Shown here piece after piece: positions 53,345 to 61,312 of a DNA stretch of 64,000 nucleotides. The stretch is from Leucobacter sp. G161 (GTDB taxonomy: Bacteria; Actinomycetota; Actinomycetes; Actinomycetales; Microbacteriaceae), in NCBI RefSeq assembly GCF_001482305.1, contig NZ_LOHP01000002.1, positions 1 to 64,000 of the forward strand, given 5' to 3'. How positions within the stretch are numbered: the stretch's first letter is position 1; each line of letters opens with the position of its first letter. The notes beneath the pieces were generated by a model. The model was not told the DNA's origin, made no database searches, and was given only the letters and a program-made list of their open reading frames with translations. The position numbers and the translations under genes are program-made.

Positions 53345-54394
53345 ATGCACGGCGAATATAAGGTTCCCGGCGGCAAGCTCGTCGTCGTCGATTTCGAGGT
53401 CACTGACGACAAGATCACCGACTTCCGGCTGTCGGGTGACTTTTTCCTTGAGCCAGACGAGGCGCTCCTCGACATCAACGCTGCCATCGAGGGCATGAAC
53501 CCGAACTCGACGATCGACGCGTTCGCCGAGGCAATCCTGGCGGCGCTGCCGAGCGAGGTACACCTGCTCGGTTTCACGCCGGATTCGGTGGGCGTCGCGA
53601 TCCGCCGCGGCGTCACAGGGGCCGCGCATTGGCGCGACTACGACTGGCAGATCGTCCGCGAGCCTGCGGTCACCCCAATGCTCAACGCAGCGCTCGATGA
53701 GGTGCTCACGACCGCGGTCGGCGAGGGGCTGCGCGGGCCAACCATGCGCATCTGGGAGTGGAACGAGCCTGCGGTGATCATCGGCAGCTTCCAGTCCGTA
53801 AAGAACGAGGTCGACGAGGAGCAGGCCGCCACGCACGGCGCCACGCTCGTGCGACGAATCTCCGGCGGCGGCGCGATGTACATGGAGCCCGAGGCGAGCA
53901 TCACCTACGCCCTGTACATTCCGGGCGAGCTGGTGCGCGGCATGTCGTTCGCCGACTCGTACGCCTACCTCGATGACTGGGTCCTCGAAGCGCTAAAGTC
54001 GCTCGGCATCGACGCCGTCTACAAACCGCTCAACGACATCACGAGCCCCCAGGGCAAGATCGGCGGCGCAGCGCAGAAGCGACTCGGCTCTGGCGCGATC
54101 CTGCACCACGTCACGATGGCCTACGACATGGATCCGACGGCCATGACGCAGGTGCTGCGCATCGGGCGCGAGAAGCTCTCAGACAAGGGAACGGCGAGCG
54201 CGCAGAAGCGCGTCGATCCACTCCGGAGCCAGACAGGTAAGACCCGCGAGGAGATCGTGGAGCGCATGATCGAGGTGTTCCAGCGCCGTCACGGCGGCGT
54301 CATGGGCGAGGTCACCGAGGGCGAGTGGGATGCCGCGGAGCGCCTCGTTGAGCAGAAGTTCTCAACCGAGGAGTGGCTGCGGCGCGTGCCGTAG
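53345..54394 (+). CDS. lipoate-protein ligase A family protein with N-terminal accessory domain
   Basis: The ATG at 53345, with AAGGAGG, gives 349 aa. Residues 1-~95 (GEYKVPGGKLVVVDFEVTDD, LSGDFFLEPDEALLDINAAI) resemble the accessory domain that is normally C-terminal in E. coli LplA. The catalytic domain follows: RIWEWNEPAVIIGSFQSVKN, LVRRISGGGAMYMEPEASIT with the lipoyl-AMP loop, and GKIGGAAQKRLGSGAILHH with the active-site Lys. The order is thus reversed relative to LplA. It would attach lipoate or octanoate to E2 and H proteins; specificity is unknown. Confidence 0.9.
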   Translation: MHGEYKVPGGKLVVVDFEVTDDKITDFRLSGDFFLEPDEALLDINAAIEGMNPNSTIDAFAEAILAALPSEVHLLGFTPDSVGVAIRRGVTGAAHWRDYDWQIVREPAVTPMLNAALDEVLTTAVGEGLRGPTMRIWEWNEPAVIIGSFQSVKNEVDEEQAATHGATLVRRISGGGAMYMEPEASITYALYIPGELVRGMSFADSYAYLDDWVLEALKSLGIDAVYKPLNDITSPQGKIGGAAQKRLGSGAILHHVTMAYDMDPTAMTQVLRIGREKLSDKGTASAQKRVDPLRSQTGKTREEIVERMIEVFQRRHGGVMGEVTEGEWDAAERLVEQKFSTEEWLRRVP

Positions 54395-54430
54395 GCGCTC
54401 CGCTCCGCACACCGTTCGAAGGAATTCACG

Positions 54431-54787
54431 ATGATCCGACTCAGTATGGTGACGATCGACACCGCAGATCCGCGCACGCTCGCGGGCTGGTGGGCCGAAC
54501 GGCTCGGCGGCGAGATCGTGCACGACGCCGACGGCTGGTTCTGCATGGTCAGCGCACCCAATGCGCCCGTTGCGCTCGGGTTCCAAAAGGTTGAGGATCC
54601 CACGCCCGGCAAGAACCGGCTCCACCTCGATCTCGACCGCAGCCCAGACGTGGACCGCGAAGTGATGGTCGCCGAGTGGATCGCCGCCGGCGCAACACAT
54701 CTCGGCCACCGTGGCGAGGCCGACTTCTTCTGGGATACATTCGCCGACCCCGCCGGCAACGAGTTCTGCATCGGCGACCCGCACTAG
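54431..54787 (+). CDS. VOC/glyoxalase-like protein
   Basis: A 118-aa vicinal-oxygen-chelate domain: RLSMVTIDTADPRTLAGWWA, VALGFQKVEDPTPGKNRLHL and TFADPAGNEFCIGDP are the paired beta-alpha-beta modules. The NRLHLDL His and NEFCI Glu are likely metal ligands. The substrate is unknown. GAAGGAA precedes the ATG; it follows the lipoate ligase by 36 bases on the same strand. Confidence 0.9.
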   Translation: MIRLSMVTIDTADPRTLAGWWAERLGGEIVHDADGWFCMVSAPNAPVALGFQKVEDPTPGKNRLHLDLDRSPDVDREVMVAEWIAAGATHLGHRGEADFFWDTFADPAGNEFCIGDPH

Positions 54788-54858
54788 GCGCGCAGCCCGG
54801 GGTGCGGGGGCCTGGGTGCGGGGCCTGGGAACGCTGGCCCTGGCCCGGGCTGCGCGCC
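54787..54858. terminator. 15-bp perfect inverted repeat after the VOC gene
   Basis: GGCGCGCAGCCCGGG (54787-54801) pairs with 54844-54858 around 42 bases of G-rich loop. It sits between convergent genes and begins at the VOC stop codon. There is no U-tract, so strength as a terminator is uncertain. Confidence 0.5.
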
Positions 54859-54954
54859 CCGGGCCAGGGCGGCGGCGCGTACCGTAGATATGCGATCTCC
54901 CGTTCCTATGCCCGATTCGCCCGTGGGCAGCATATGAACGGGATTTCCCCGACC

Positions 54955-55052
54955 GTAGGGCACACGCCGTAGGGCACAGGCCGCAGGGCACACGCCGTAG
55001 GGCACACGCCGTAGGGCACACGCCGTAGATCACAGACCTCAGGGCACCCGCC
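54955..55052. repeat. seven 14-bp degenerate tandem repeats
   Basis: The unit GTAGGGCACACGCC is repeated head to tail; copies 1, 4 and 5 are identical, copies 2 and 3 differ by one base, and copies 6 and 7 are degraded. The array ends ten bases before the stop of the MetE-like gene. There are no spacers, so it is not a CRISPR array. Confidence 0.9.
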
Positions 55053-55061
55053 CAACAGCGA

Positions 55062-56264
55062 TCAGACGCGGGCCCTGCGCGCGCCCTCGCCGAGCGATTC
55101 GAGCTTCGCCCAGGCGATCTGCGGGTGCACGCGCCCGCCGAGACCGCAGTCGGTCGCCGCGATGACCCGCTCGGGGCCGACAATCTTCGCGAAGCGCTCA
55201 ACGCGCTGCGCGACGAGATCGGGGTGCTCAACGAGATTTGTTGCGTGGCTCACGACGCCGGGCACGAGCAAGAGGTCATCGGGGATAAGGGCCGCGTTCT
55301 CCGACCACACCGCCCACTCGTGCTCGTGGCGCGCGTTCGCCGCCTCGAACGAGATCTGGCCGACGTTCGCGCCGAGCACGGTCTTCAGAATGTGCTTGAG
55401 CTCGATGTCGGTCGTGTGCGGGCCGTGCCACGATCCCCAACACAGGTGCAGCCGGATCTGCTCCTTCGGGAGCCCCTCGATCGCGGCGTTGATCGCGTCG
55501 ATGCGGATCTGCGTGAACGCCAGGTAGTCCTCGACACTCGGCTCGGGGTTGATCTGGTCCCAGTTCTCGGCGAGCGACGGGTCGTCGAGCTGCAGGATGA
55601 GCCCCGCGTCGGTCACCGCGCGGTATTCCTCGCGCAGCGCCGCCACCCAGGCATCGATGTGCTCCTGCTCGCTGCCGTAGAACTCGTTTTCGATGCGCGC
55701 GGCGGATCCGGGCGCGATCGCGGTGAGGAAGCCATGCTCCCCCGGCGCAAGCGCGGCCGTAAGGTTGCGGGTGTCTGCGGCGATCGCGGACTGTCCGGTG
55801 TAGCTGATGGGGCCGGTGGTTGCGGGGAACGCAGTCGCGTTCTTGCCGACGCTGATGCCGCTATCGGGATCTTGGTAGGCCTCAGCGAAGGTGCTCCAGT
55901 CGCGGCGGTCGGGGAACGTCGTGAGGCGCACATCACCTGGCGCGGAACGCACGGGCTCCTGGCTGAAGATGTCCTTGCCGGTGAGCTCGAGACCCGCGGT
56001 GCGCTGGAACGAGTACGTCCACCAGGCGCCGTAGTCGACCGCGTTCGACATTGCCTTGCCGAACTCGCCGTCGCCGGGCTGCGTGATGCCGGCGGCGCGC
56101 TGCCGTTCGACGACGTCACGGGTTGCCTCGGCGACGAGCGCTTCGAACTCGGGGGTGGACTGCAGCGTGAAGCCGTCGTCTGCGAAGGTGCGGGCCGCGT
56201 TGGCCTCAATGAGCGCCTGTGTACGTGGAAGGCTGCCGGCGGTGGTGGTTTCGATGCGGGTCAT
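55062..56264 (-). CDS. cobalamin-independent methionine synthase family protein (single-domain MetE-like)
   Basis: A 400-aa protein of the MetE C-terminal catalytic fold without the N-terminal half of full MetE. It starts TTTAGSLPRTQALIEA; zinc ligands are visible as His and Cys in RLHLCWGSWHG, Glu in ISFEAANARHEH and Cys in ATDCGLGGRVHP. The methyl donor and acceptor are not known; such short forms may use simple methylated donors or act as corrinoid-linked methyltransferases. TAGCTT lies six bases before the ATG (56276-56271, minus), so it is predicted leaderless. Confidence 0.88.
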   Translation of the reverse strand: MTRIETTTAGSLPRTQALIEANAARTFADDGFTLQSTPEFEALVAEATRDVVERQRAAGITQPGDGEFGKAMSNAVDYGAWWTYSFQRTAGLELTGKDIFSQEPVRSAPGDVRLTTFPDRRDWSTFAEAYQDPDSGISVGKNATAFPATTGPISYTGQSAIAADTRNLTAALAPGEHGFLTAIAPGSAARIENEFYGSEQEHIDAWVAALREEYRAVTDAGLILQLDDPSLAENWDQINPEPSVEDYLAFTQIRIDAINAAIEGLPKEQIRLHLCWGSWHGPHTTDIELKHILKTVLGANVGQISFEAANARHEHEWAVWSENAALIPDDLLLVPGVVSHATNLVEHPDLVAQRVERFAKIVGPERVIAATDCGLGGRVHPQIAWAKLESLGEGARRARV

Positions 56265-56335
56265 ATCCCGAAGCTACCGCGGCGGCCACGGGAGCCCCAG
56301 TTGGGTGACGGTAGATGACGCCGAGTGTCACCCGG

Positions 56336-57310
56336 TTACGGGATCAGCACCACTTTTCCAGTGGTTGCACGCCCTCCGAGGGCGCGGTGTGCGTCGGCTG
56401 CCTCCGCGAGTGGGAAGGTCGCCCCCACCCGGATGTCAAGCACCCCGGCTTCGATCCCGGCGAAGAGCTCGTCGTAGCGCCAGCTGCGTTCGCCGGTCGA
56501 GCGGAGGAAATGCACAAGAGATGGCCGCGTCACGGACAGTGAGCCGCCAGCGTTCAACCGCTGCGGGTCGAATGCGGGCACCGGGCCGCTTGCCGCGCCA
56601 AACAGCACCATTTCACCGCGGACCCGGAGCGATGCGAGCGAGTCGTCGAAGGTGTCCTTGCCGACGCCGTCGTAGACGACTGCGACGCCCTCGCCGTCCG
56701 TGAGGTCGCGGACCCGCTCGCTGAACCCCTCGTATGGGAGCGTCTCCACCGCGCCCGCCGCGCGACTCAGCTCACGCTTCTCCGGAGTGGACGCGGTCGT
56801 GATCACCCGGACCTCACGGGCGGTGAGGAGCTGTGTGAGGAGCAGCCCGACGCCACCAGCGCCGGCGTGCACGAGCACGGTTTCGCCCTCGAGGGGCTGC
56901 GCGGCAGAGGTCGCCAGGTAGTGCGCCGTGAGCCCCTGCAGCGGAAGCGCCGCAGCTGCCTCGTCGGTGAGTACCTCCGCAAGGGTGTCAGGCACGCGCA
57001 CCGCTGCGACCGCTGCGACGACGAAACGCTCGGCGTAGGTGGCCCGGCCCTCCGCGGTGACCACGCGGTCACCGATGCTGAACCCAGTCACTCCCTCGCC
57101 CACGGCCACGACCCGGCCGGCGGCCTCTGCGCCCGGGGTAAAGGGGAAGCCCACCGGGTACAAACCCGAGCGCTGGTAGGTTTCGATGAAGTTCACTCCG
57201 ACCGCGACGGTATCCACCAGCAATTCGCCAGGGCCCGCCGAGGGATCGGTCGTTGGTGAGTACTGCAGCACCTCGGGGCCGCCCGCCGTTTCAGCAATGA
57301 TCGCGTGCAT
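56336..57310 (-). CDS. qor: quinone oxidoreductase (zinc-free MDR family)
   Basis: A 324-aa NADPH-dependent MDR protein: DTVAVGVNFIETYQRSGLYP, PFTPGAEAAGRVVAVGEGV, VLVHAGAGGVGLLLTQLL (NADPH fold) and VVYDGVGKDTFDDSLASL. Structural zinc cysteines are absent, as in QOR1. It reduces quinones by one electron. TAGGCT lies six bases before the ATG (57322-57317, minus), so it is predicted leaderless. Confidence 0.94.
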   Translation of the reverse strand: MHAIIAETAGGPEVLQYSPTTDPSAGPGELLVDTVAVGVNFIETYQRSGLYPVGFPFTPGAEAAGRVVAVGEGVTGFSIGDRVVTAEGRATYAERFVVAAVAAVRVPDTLAEVLTDEAAAALPLQGLTAHYLATSAAQPLEGETVLVHAGAGGVGLLLTQLLTAREVRVITTASTPEKRELSRAAGAVETLPYEGFSERVRDLTDGEGVAVVYDGVGKDTFDDSLASLRVRGEMVLFGAASGPVPAFDPQRLNAGGSLSVTRPSLVHFLRSTGERSWRYDELFAGIEAGVLDIRVGATFPLAEAADAHRALGGRATTGKVVLIP

Positions 57311-57401
57311 TCCCCCAGCCTACGCCGCACCGGGGTTAGACTGCTCGGCAATTGTGGGGCTCACCGTCGAGCGCTGCAGCTCACAGCCTGTAAGGATCCC
57401 A

Positions 57402-58676
57402 ATGTCCGATCTCAGCACGACACGCAACCGGGTTGGACCGGGCTGGTTCACGCTGTTCACGCTCGGCTGGCTCGTCATCTGGACGGTGCAGCTCACCCCG
57501 CTGCAGCTGTTGCTCCCGTTGCAGCTCGATACGCCCGAGAGCGCAGCTGGCTGGGTGAGTGGTGTGGTGTCCTCGGGGCTCGTGCTCGGCGTCGGCGGGC
57601 TAGCCGGGGTGCTCGCCGGACCGCTGTCCGGGGCGCTCTCCGATCGGCAGTCGGGGAAGCGCCCCAGGCGGCGGCCGTGGGCATTGGTTGGCGTCTGGCT
57701 CGCGGTCGCATGTCTGCTGCTCGCGGGAGTGAGCGAGGGCCCGCTGGCTGTGGGCACCGCGTGGATCGGAGTGTCAGCGGGCGTCGCGATCGCATCGGCC
57801 GCGTTGACTGCGATGATCGCTGACCAGCTGCCGGTCGAACAACGTGGTGCTGCGTCCTCAGCAGCCTCCTCGGCACAGGCGCTCGGCATCGTCCTCGGCG
57901 TCGGCACGGTCGTGGTGCTCGGGCTCGACGTCGGTGAGGGCTACGTCGTGCTCGCGGCAGCGATGGCCGTGCTCGGGACGACCGCGGCCCTATTACTCCC
58001 CGACCCCGTTGGGGGAGCCACCCTTTCCCGGTCGGTTCGGTCGCCGGGCGAGGCCCGCTTTGCGTTCCTCACAGCCCGCGATTTCCGATGGGTACTCATC
58101 GGCCGTCTCGTCGTGAACATCGGCAACGCCCTCGGCACCTCACTCTTCTTGTTCTTTCTGCTCTACGGGCTCGGTCAAGATCACGTCACCGCGGAAGACA
58201 ATCTCCTGCTCGTCGTCGTGGTCTACACCGTGTTCGTCGTCGCCGCTTCAGTGATTGCTGGGCTCGTCTCCGACCGCAGCGGGCGGCGGCGCGGTCTCGC
58301 AATTGCTGCGGCTCTCGTGCAGGCTGTCGCCGGACTCCTGCTGGTCGTATCGCCAACCTTCGGGATGACGTTGACCGCCGCGGCGGTAATGGGGGTTGGC
58401 TATGGAGCGTTCTCTACCGTCGGCCTCGCCTTCGCAACCGACCTGCTGCCCAGCGAGCGCGACCACGGGCGTGACCTTGGCATCGTGAACACGGCGGCCG
58501 CGCTCGGCCAGCTGCTTGGCCCGGTAATCGGAGCGCTGCTCGTCGCGGCCGTCGGCGGCTTCTGGCTCGTTTTCACGGTCGCGACAATTCTCTCGGTCGT
58601 CGGTGCCCTCCTCACTGGCCTTGCGCGAGAGCCGGGCCCCGTACCACGCGCGCCGGCCGCCGAGCCCCTGCGGTAG
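57402..58676 (+). CDS. MFS transporter
   Basis: The ATG at 57402, with AAGGAT upstream, gives 424 aa with twelve predicted helices. Motif-A is recognisable in LSGALSDRQSGKRPRRRPW and again in LVSDRSGRRRGLAIAAAL in the second half. LLPSERDHGRDLGIVNTAAALGQLLGP is characteristic of sugar/cation-symporter-like or SLC45-type MFS proteins. Substrate unknown. Divergent from qor across 91 bases. Confidence 0.88.
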   Translation: MSDLSTTRNRVGPGWFTLFTLGWLVIWTVQLTPLQLLLPLQLDTPESAAGWVSGVVSSGLVLGVGGLAGVLAGPLSGALSDRQSGKRPRRRPWALVGVWLAVACLLLAGVSEGPLAVGTAWIGVSAGVAIASAALTAMIADQLPVEQRGAASSAASSAQALGIVLGVGTVVVLGLDVGEGYVVLAAAMAVLGTTAALLLPDPVGGATLSRSVRSPGEARFAFLTARDFRWVLIGRLVVNIGNALGTSLFLFFLLYGLGQDHVTAEDNLLLVVVVYTVFVVAASVIAGLVSDRSGRRRGLAIAAALVQAVAGLLLVVSPTFGMTLTAAAVMGVGYGAFSTVGLAFATDLLPSERDHGRDLGIVNTAAALGQLLGPVIGALLVAAVGGFWLVFTVATILSVVGALLTGLAREPGPVPRAPAAEPLR

Positions 58677-58697
58677 AGGCTGGGGTAGAGTCGCTGC

Positions 58698-59912
58698 GTG
58701 AGCAGCCAGTCGAAGCATCTAGGGTGGCAGTTCCTTGCGGTCTTCCTCGTCGCGCTGAACATGCGCATGACGATCTCGGGTGTCGGGCCGCTGCTGAACG
58801 ACATCGCGGAGAGCCGCGGCGTGAGCGCCGCGACGCTCGGTCTGCTCGCGTCAATTCCCCTGCTGACCTGGGCGCTCGTATCGCCCATCGCTCACGGGCT
58901 CTCCGAGCGGCTCGGGATGGATCGCACCATCACCTGGTCGCTGCTCATCCTCGCGCTCGGCATTCTCTGGCGGTCGCTGCCGTTCGCGCCGGCCAACCTC
59001 TGGCTCGGCACCGTGCTCATCGGCGCCGCGCTCGCTGTCGCGAACGTGCTCATGCCGGCGATTATCAAACGCGACTTCGGGAGCCGCACCCCGACGGTCA
59101 TGGGCGTCTACTCGGCCGCGCTCGGCGGGGCTGCCGGCGTCGGCACGGCGATCGCGATCCCCGTCGCCCGCGCGGAGGTGGGAGGCAGCCCGCTCGGCTG
59201 GGAGGCCGGGCTGCTCGCGAGCGGCATCGCGATCCCGTTCGCGCTCATCGCGTGGGTCCTCGTCACCCGGCGAACCGCGGCCCGTAGCGCAGCCGAGGCT
59301 GCGGCGAGCGCTCCTGCCGCGCCCGTGCTCCCCGGCCTCGGCCGGCGCATTTGGCGGTCGCCCACCGCGTGGCTCATCGCCTGCTATATGGGCAGCCAGT
59401 CGATGACGTTCTATATCTTTGCGACCTGGATCACGCCGATCATGCTGTCGCGCGGCGCGGCTGAGGCGACGGCGAGCGCAGGGATCACGCTGTTCCATCT
59501 CAGCGGCATGGCTGGCTCGCTGCTCGCCCCGTTCGTGCTGCGGTACGACGGCAGGACCCTGTTGCAGGTCGCGCTCCCGGTCGCCCTCGCCGTGGGCGCG
59601 TCAGGTCTTGTGTTCGTGCCTGCCGCCTCGTTCGTGTGGGTGGCGCTGCTCGGACTGTGCTGCGGTGCCGCGCTGAGTGTGTCCCTGACGCTCATCGCGC
59701 AGCGCTCCCCCACGGCGCACACCGCCGGCGCGGTCTCGGGGATGTCGCAGGCAGTCGGCTACCTCATCGCCGCGTTCGGGCCGGTGCTCTTCGGGTGGGC
59801 GTTCGACCTCACCGGCGCGTGGCTGCTGCCCCTCGGTGTCGCCCTCATCGGTCTCAGCGTGCAGTTCACCGCTGGCTGGATCCTGCGCGACGGACGTATG
59901 GTGCGGGCATAG
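58698..59912 (+). CDS. MFS transporter (CynX/NimT-like)
   Basis: A 404-aa transporter of the CynX/NimT group: LNMRMTISGVGPLLNDIAES in helix 1, PAIIKRDFGSRTPTVMGVYS in helix 4, and AVSGMSQAVGYLIAAFGPVLFG late. Relatives move cyanate, nitroimidazoles or small organic anions. The GTG is six bases after TAGAGT (58686-58691), so it may have its own leaderless transcript although it follows the previous MFS gene by 21 bases. A strong terminator follows. Confidence 0.9.
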   Translation: MSSQSKHLGWQFLAVFLVALNMRMTISGVGPLLNDIAESRGVSAATLGLLASIPLLTWALVSPIAHGLSERLGMDRTITWSLLILALGILWRSLPFAPANLWLGTVLIGAALAVANVLMPAIIKRDFGSRTPTVMGVYSAALGGAAGVGTAIAIPVARAEVGGSPLGWEAGLLASGIAIPFALIAWVLVTRRTAARSAAEAAASAPAAPVLPGLGRRIWRSPTAWLIACYMGSQSMTFYIFATWITPIMLSRGAAEATASAGITLFHLSGMAGSLLAPFVLRYDGRTLLQVALPVALAVGASGLVFVPAASFVWVALLGLCCGAALSVSLTLIAQRSPTAHTAGAVSGMSQAVGYLIAAFGPVLFGWAFDLTGAWLLPLGVALIGLSVQFTAGWILRDGRMVRA

Positions 59913-59950
59913 GAACGGCCGGACCCGTTTCCATGGGTCCGGCCGTTCCT
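59911..59950. terminator. bidirectional terminator between the MFS and thiolase genes
   Basis: AGGAACGGCCGGACCC (59911-59926) pairs perfectly with 59935-59950 around an 8-base loop. It lies between convergent stop codons. Confidence 0.85.
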
Positions 59951-59969
59951 CCACAGTGCGGAGCGTGGT

Positions 59970-61139
59970 CTACAGCGCGCGGAGCACGACCGCCGAGCCC
60001 TGGCCGCCGCCGCCGCAGATGCCGACGGCGCCGAGCGAGCCGCTGCCAGCCTCAGCGAGCTGGCGGGCGAGCGTGCCGACGATGCGGGCACCCGAGGCAC
60101 CGATTGGGTGGCCGAGTGCGATGGCGCCACCGTGCTGGTTCACGATCGCGGGATCGATGCCGAGTTCGCGGGTCGACTGAATGCCGACGGCTGCGAAGGC
60201 CTCGTTGATCTCGACCGCTGCGAGCTCGCTCGCCGCGTGGCCGGTCTTCGCAAGGGCAGCTGCGATGGCGCGCGACGGCTGCGAGTGGAGGTGCGAGTCG
60301 GGGCCGGCGACGAACGCGGTCGCTTCGACGCTCGCGATGGACTTCAGCCCGAGTCGCTCTGCCGCGGCCTCGCTGACGAGCACGAGTGCTGCTGCGCCGT
60401 CGGTGATCTGCGAGGCGTTGCCCGCGGTGATCGTGCCGTCCTTCGCGAACGCTGGGCGGAGACCTGCGAGACTCTCGGCGGTGGTGTCCGCGCGCATGCC
60501 GTCGTCTGCGGAGACGACGGTCTCGCCGCGTCGCGTGCGCACCGTGTACGGCGCGATCTCGGCCGCGAGGAAGTCGGCCGAGGCTGCTGCGCGCTGGTGC
60601 GATGCTGCAGCGAACGCGTCCTGCTCCTCGCGGGTGAGCTTCAGGGGGACGTTGCCGGTCTCGGTGAGCGCGCCCATCGCGACCTGGTCGAAGGCGTCGG
60701 TGAGGCCGTCGTGGTCGACGGTGTCGATGAGCGTCGCCGGGCCGTACTTGGTGCCGGCGCGCAGCGGCATGACGTGCGGCGCGAGCGACATCGACTCCTG
60801 GCCAACTGCGACCACGATCTCGGCCTCGCCGGAGTTGATGAGGCGGACGGCCTGCGAGACGGCCTCGGTGCCCGACAGGCAGACCGCGTTGAGTGTGATC
60901 GCGGGGACCCCCATTGGGATGCCCGCGCTCACTGCGGTCTGACGCGCGGGGTTCTGCCCTGCGCCGGCCTGCAACACCTGCCCACCGACGACGATGTCGA
61001 CCTGATCCGCTGCGACCCCAGCACGCTCCAGCGCGGCCTTCGTCGCGTGCGCTCCGAGCGCGACGGCGGTCTCGGCGGCGAGCTGGCCGGTGAACTTCGT
61101 GAATGGCGTGCGCGCGTACCCTGCGATGAGTGCGGTCAT
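59970..61139 (-). CDS. acetyl-CoA C-acetyltransferase (thiolase)
   Basis: A 389-aa biosynthetic-type thiolase that condenses or cleaves acyl-CoA. Catalytic residues are visible: Cys87 in NAVCLSGTEAVS, His in GHPIGASGARIVGTL and Cys in ICGGGGQGSAVVL; NEAFA is also present. GGAGG precedes the ATG. No other beta-oxidation or ketone gene is adjacent, so the pathway is unclear. Confidence 0.95.
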   Translation of the reverse strand: MTALIAGYARTPFTKFTGQLAAETAVALGAHATKAALERAGVAADQVDIVVGGQVLQAGAGQNPARQTAVSAGIPMGVPAITLNAVCLSGTEAVSQAVRLINSGEAEIVVAVGQESMSLAPHVMPLRAGTKYGPATLIDTVDHDGLTDAFDQVAMGALTETGNVPLKLTREEQDAFAAASHQRAAASADFLAAEIAPYTVRTRRGETVVSADDGMRADTTAESLAGLRPAFAKDGTITAGNASQITDGAAALVLVSEAAAERLGLKSIASVEATAFVAGPDSHLHSQPSRAIAAALAKTGHAASELAAVEINEAFAAVGIQSTRELGIDPAIVNQHGGAIALGHPIGASGARIVGTLARQLAEAGSGSLGAVGICGGGGQGSAVVLRAL

Positions 61140-61188
61140 GGGGAATCCTCCTCGATTGCGACGATCGTCTCCTCCTCATTGTGCCTGG

Positions 61189-61253
61189 TCCGCCTGGGCA
61201 ATGCACACATAGATTGCCCAGGCGGATGCTCTCCGGCTGGGCAAAAGCATCCG
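61189..61253. promoter_or_regulatory. two overlapping inverted repeats upstream of thiolase and D,D-carboxypeptidase
   Basis: TCCGCCTGGGCAAT (61189-61202) pairs with 61213-61226 around ten bases. CGGATGCT (61223-61230) pairs with AGCATCCG (61246-61253) and shares bases with the first stem. They lie in the gap between the divergent genes; operator or alternative RNA folds are both possible. Confidence 0.5.
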
Positions 61254-61312
61254 GCGACCGAGCGCATCGTCCGCGCCGCCAAAAGACTACCGCCGCAGCT
61301 AGGCTGTTCACC

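Noticed and set aside
54955-55052. CRISPR-like repeat array
   Set aside because: Units are 14 bp with no spacers and no cas genes; it is a simple tandem repeat.
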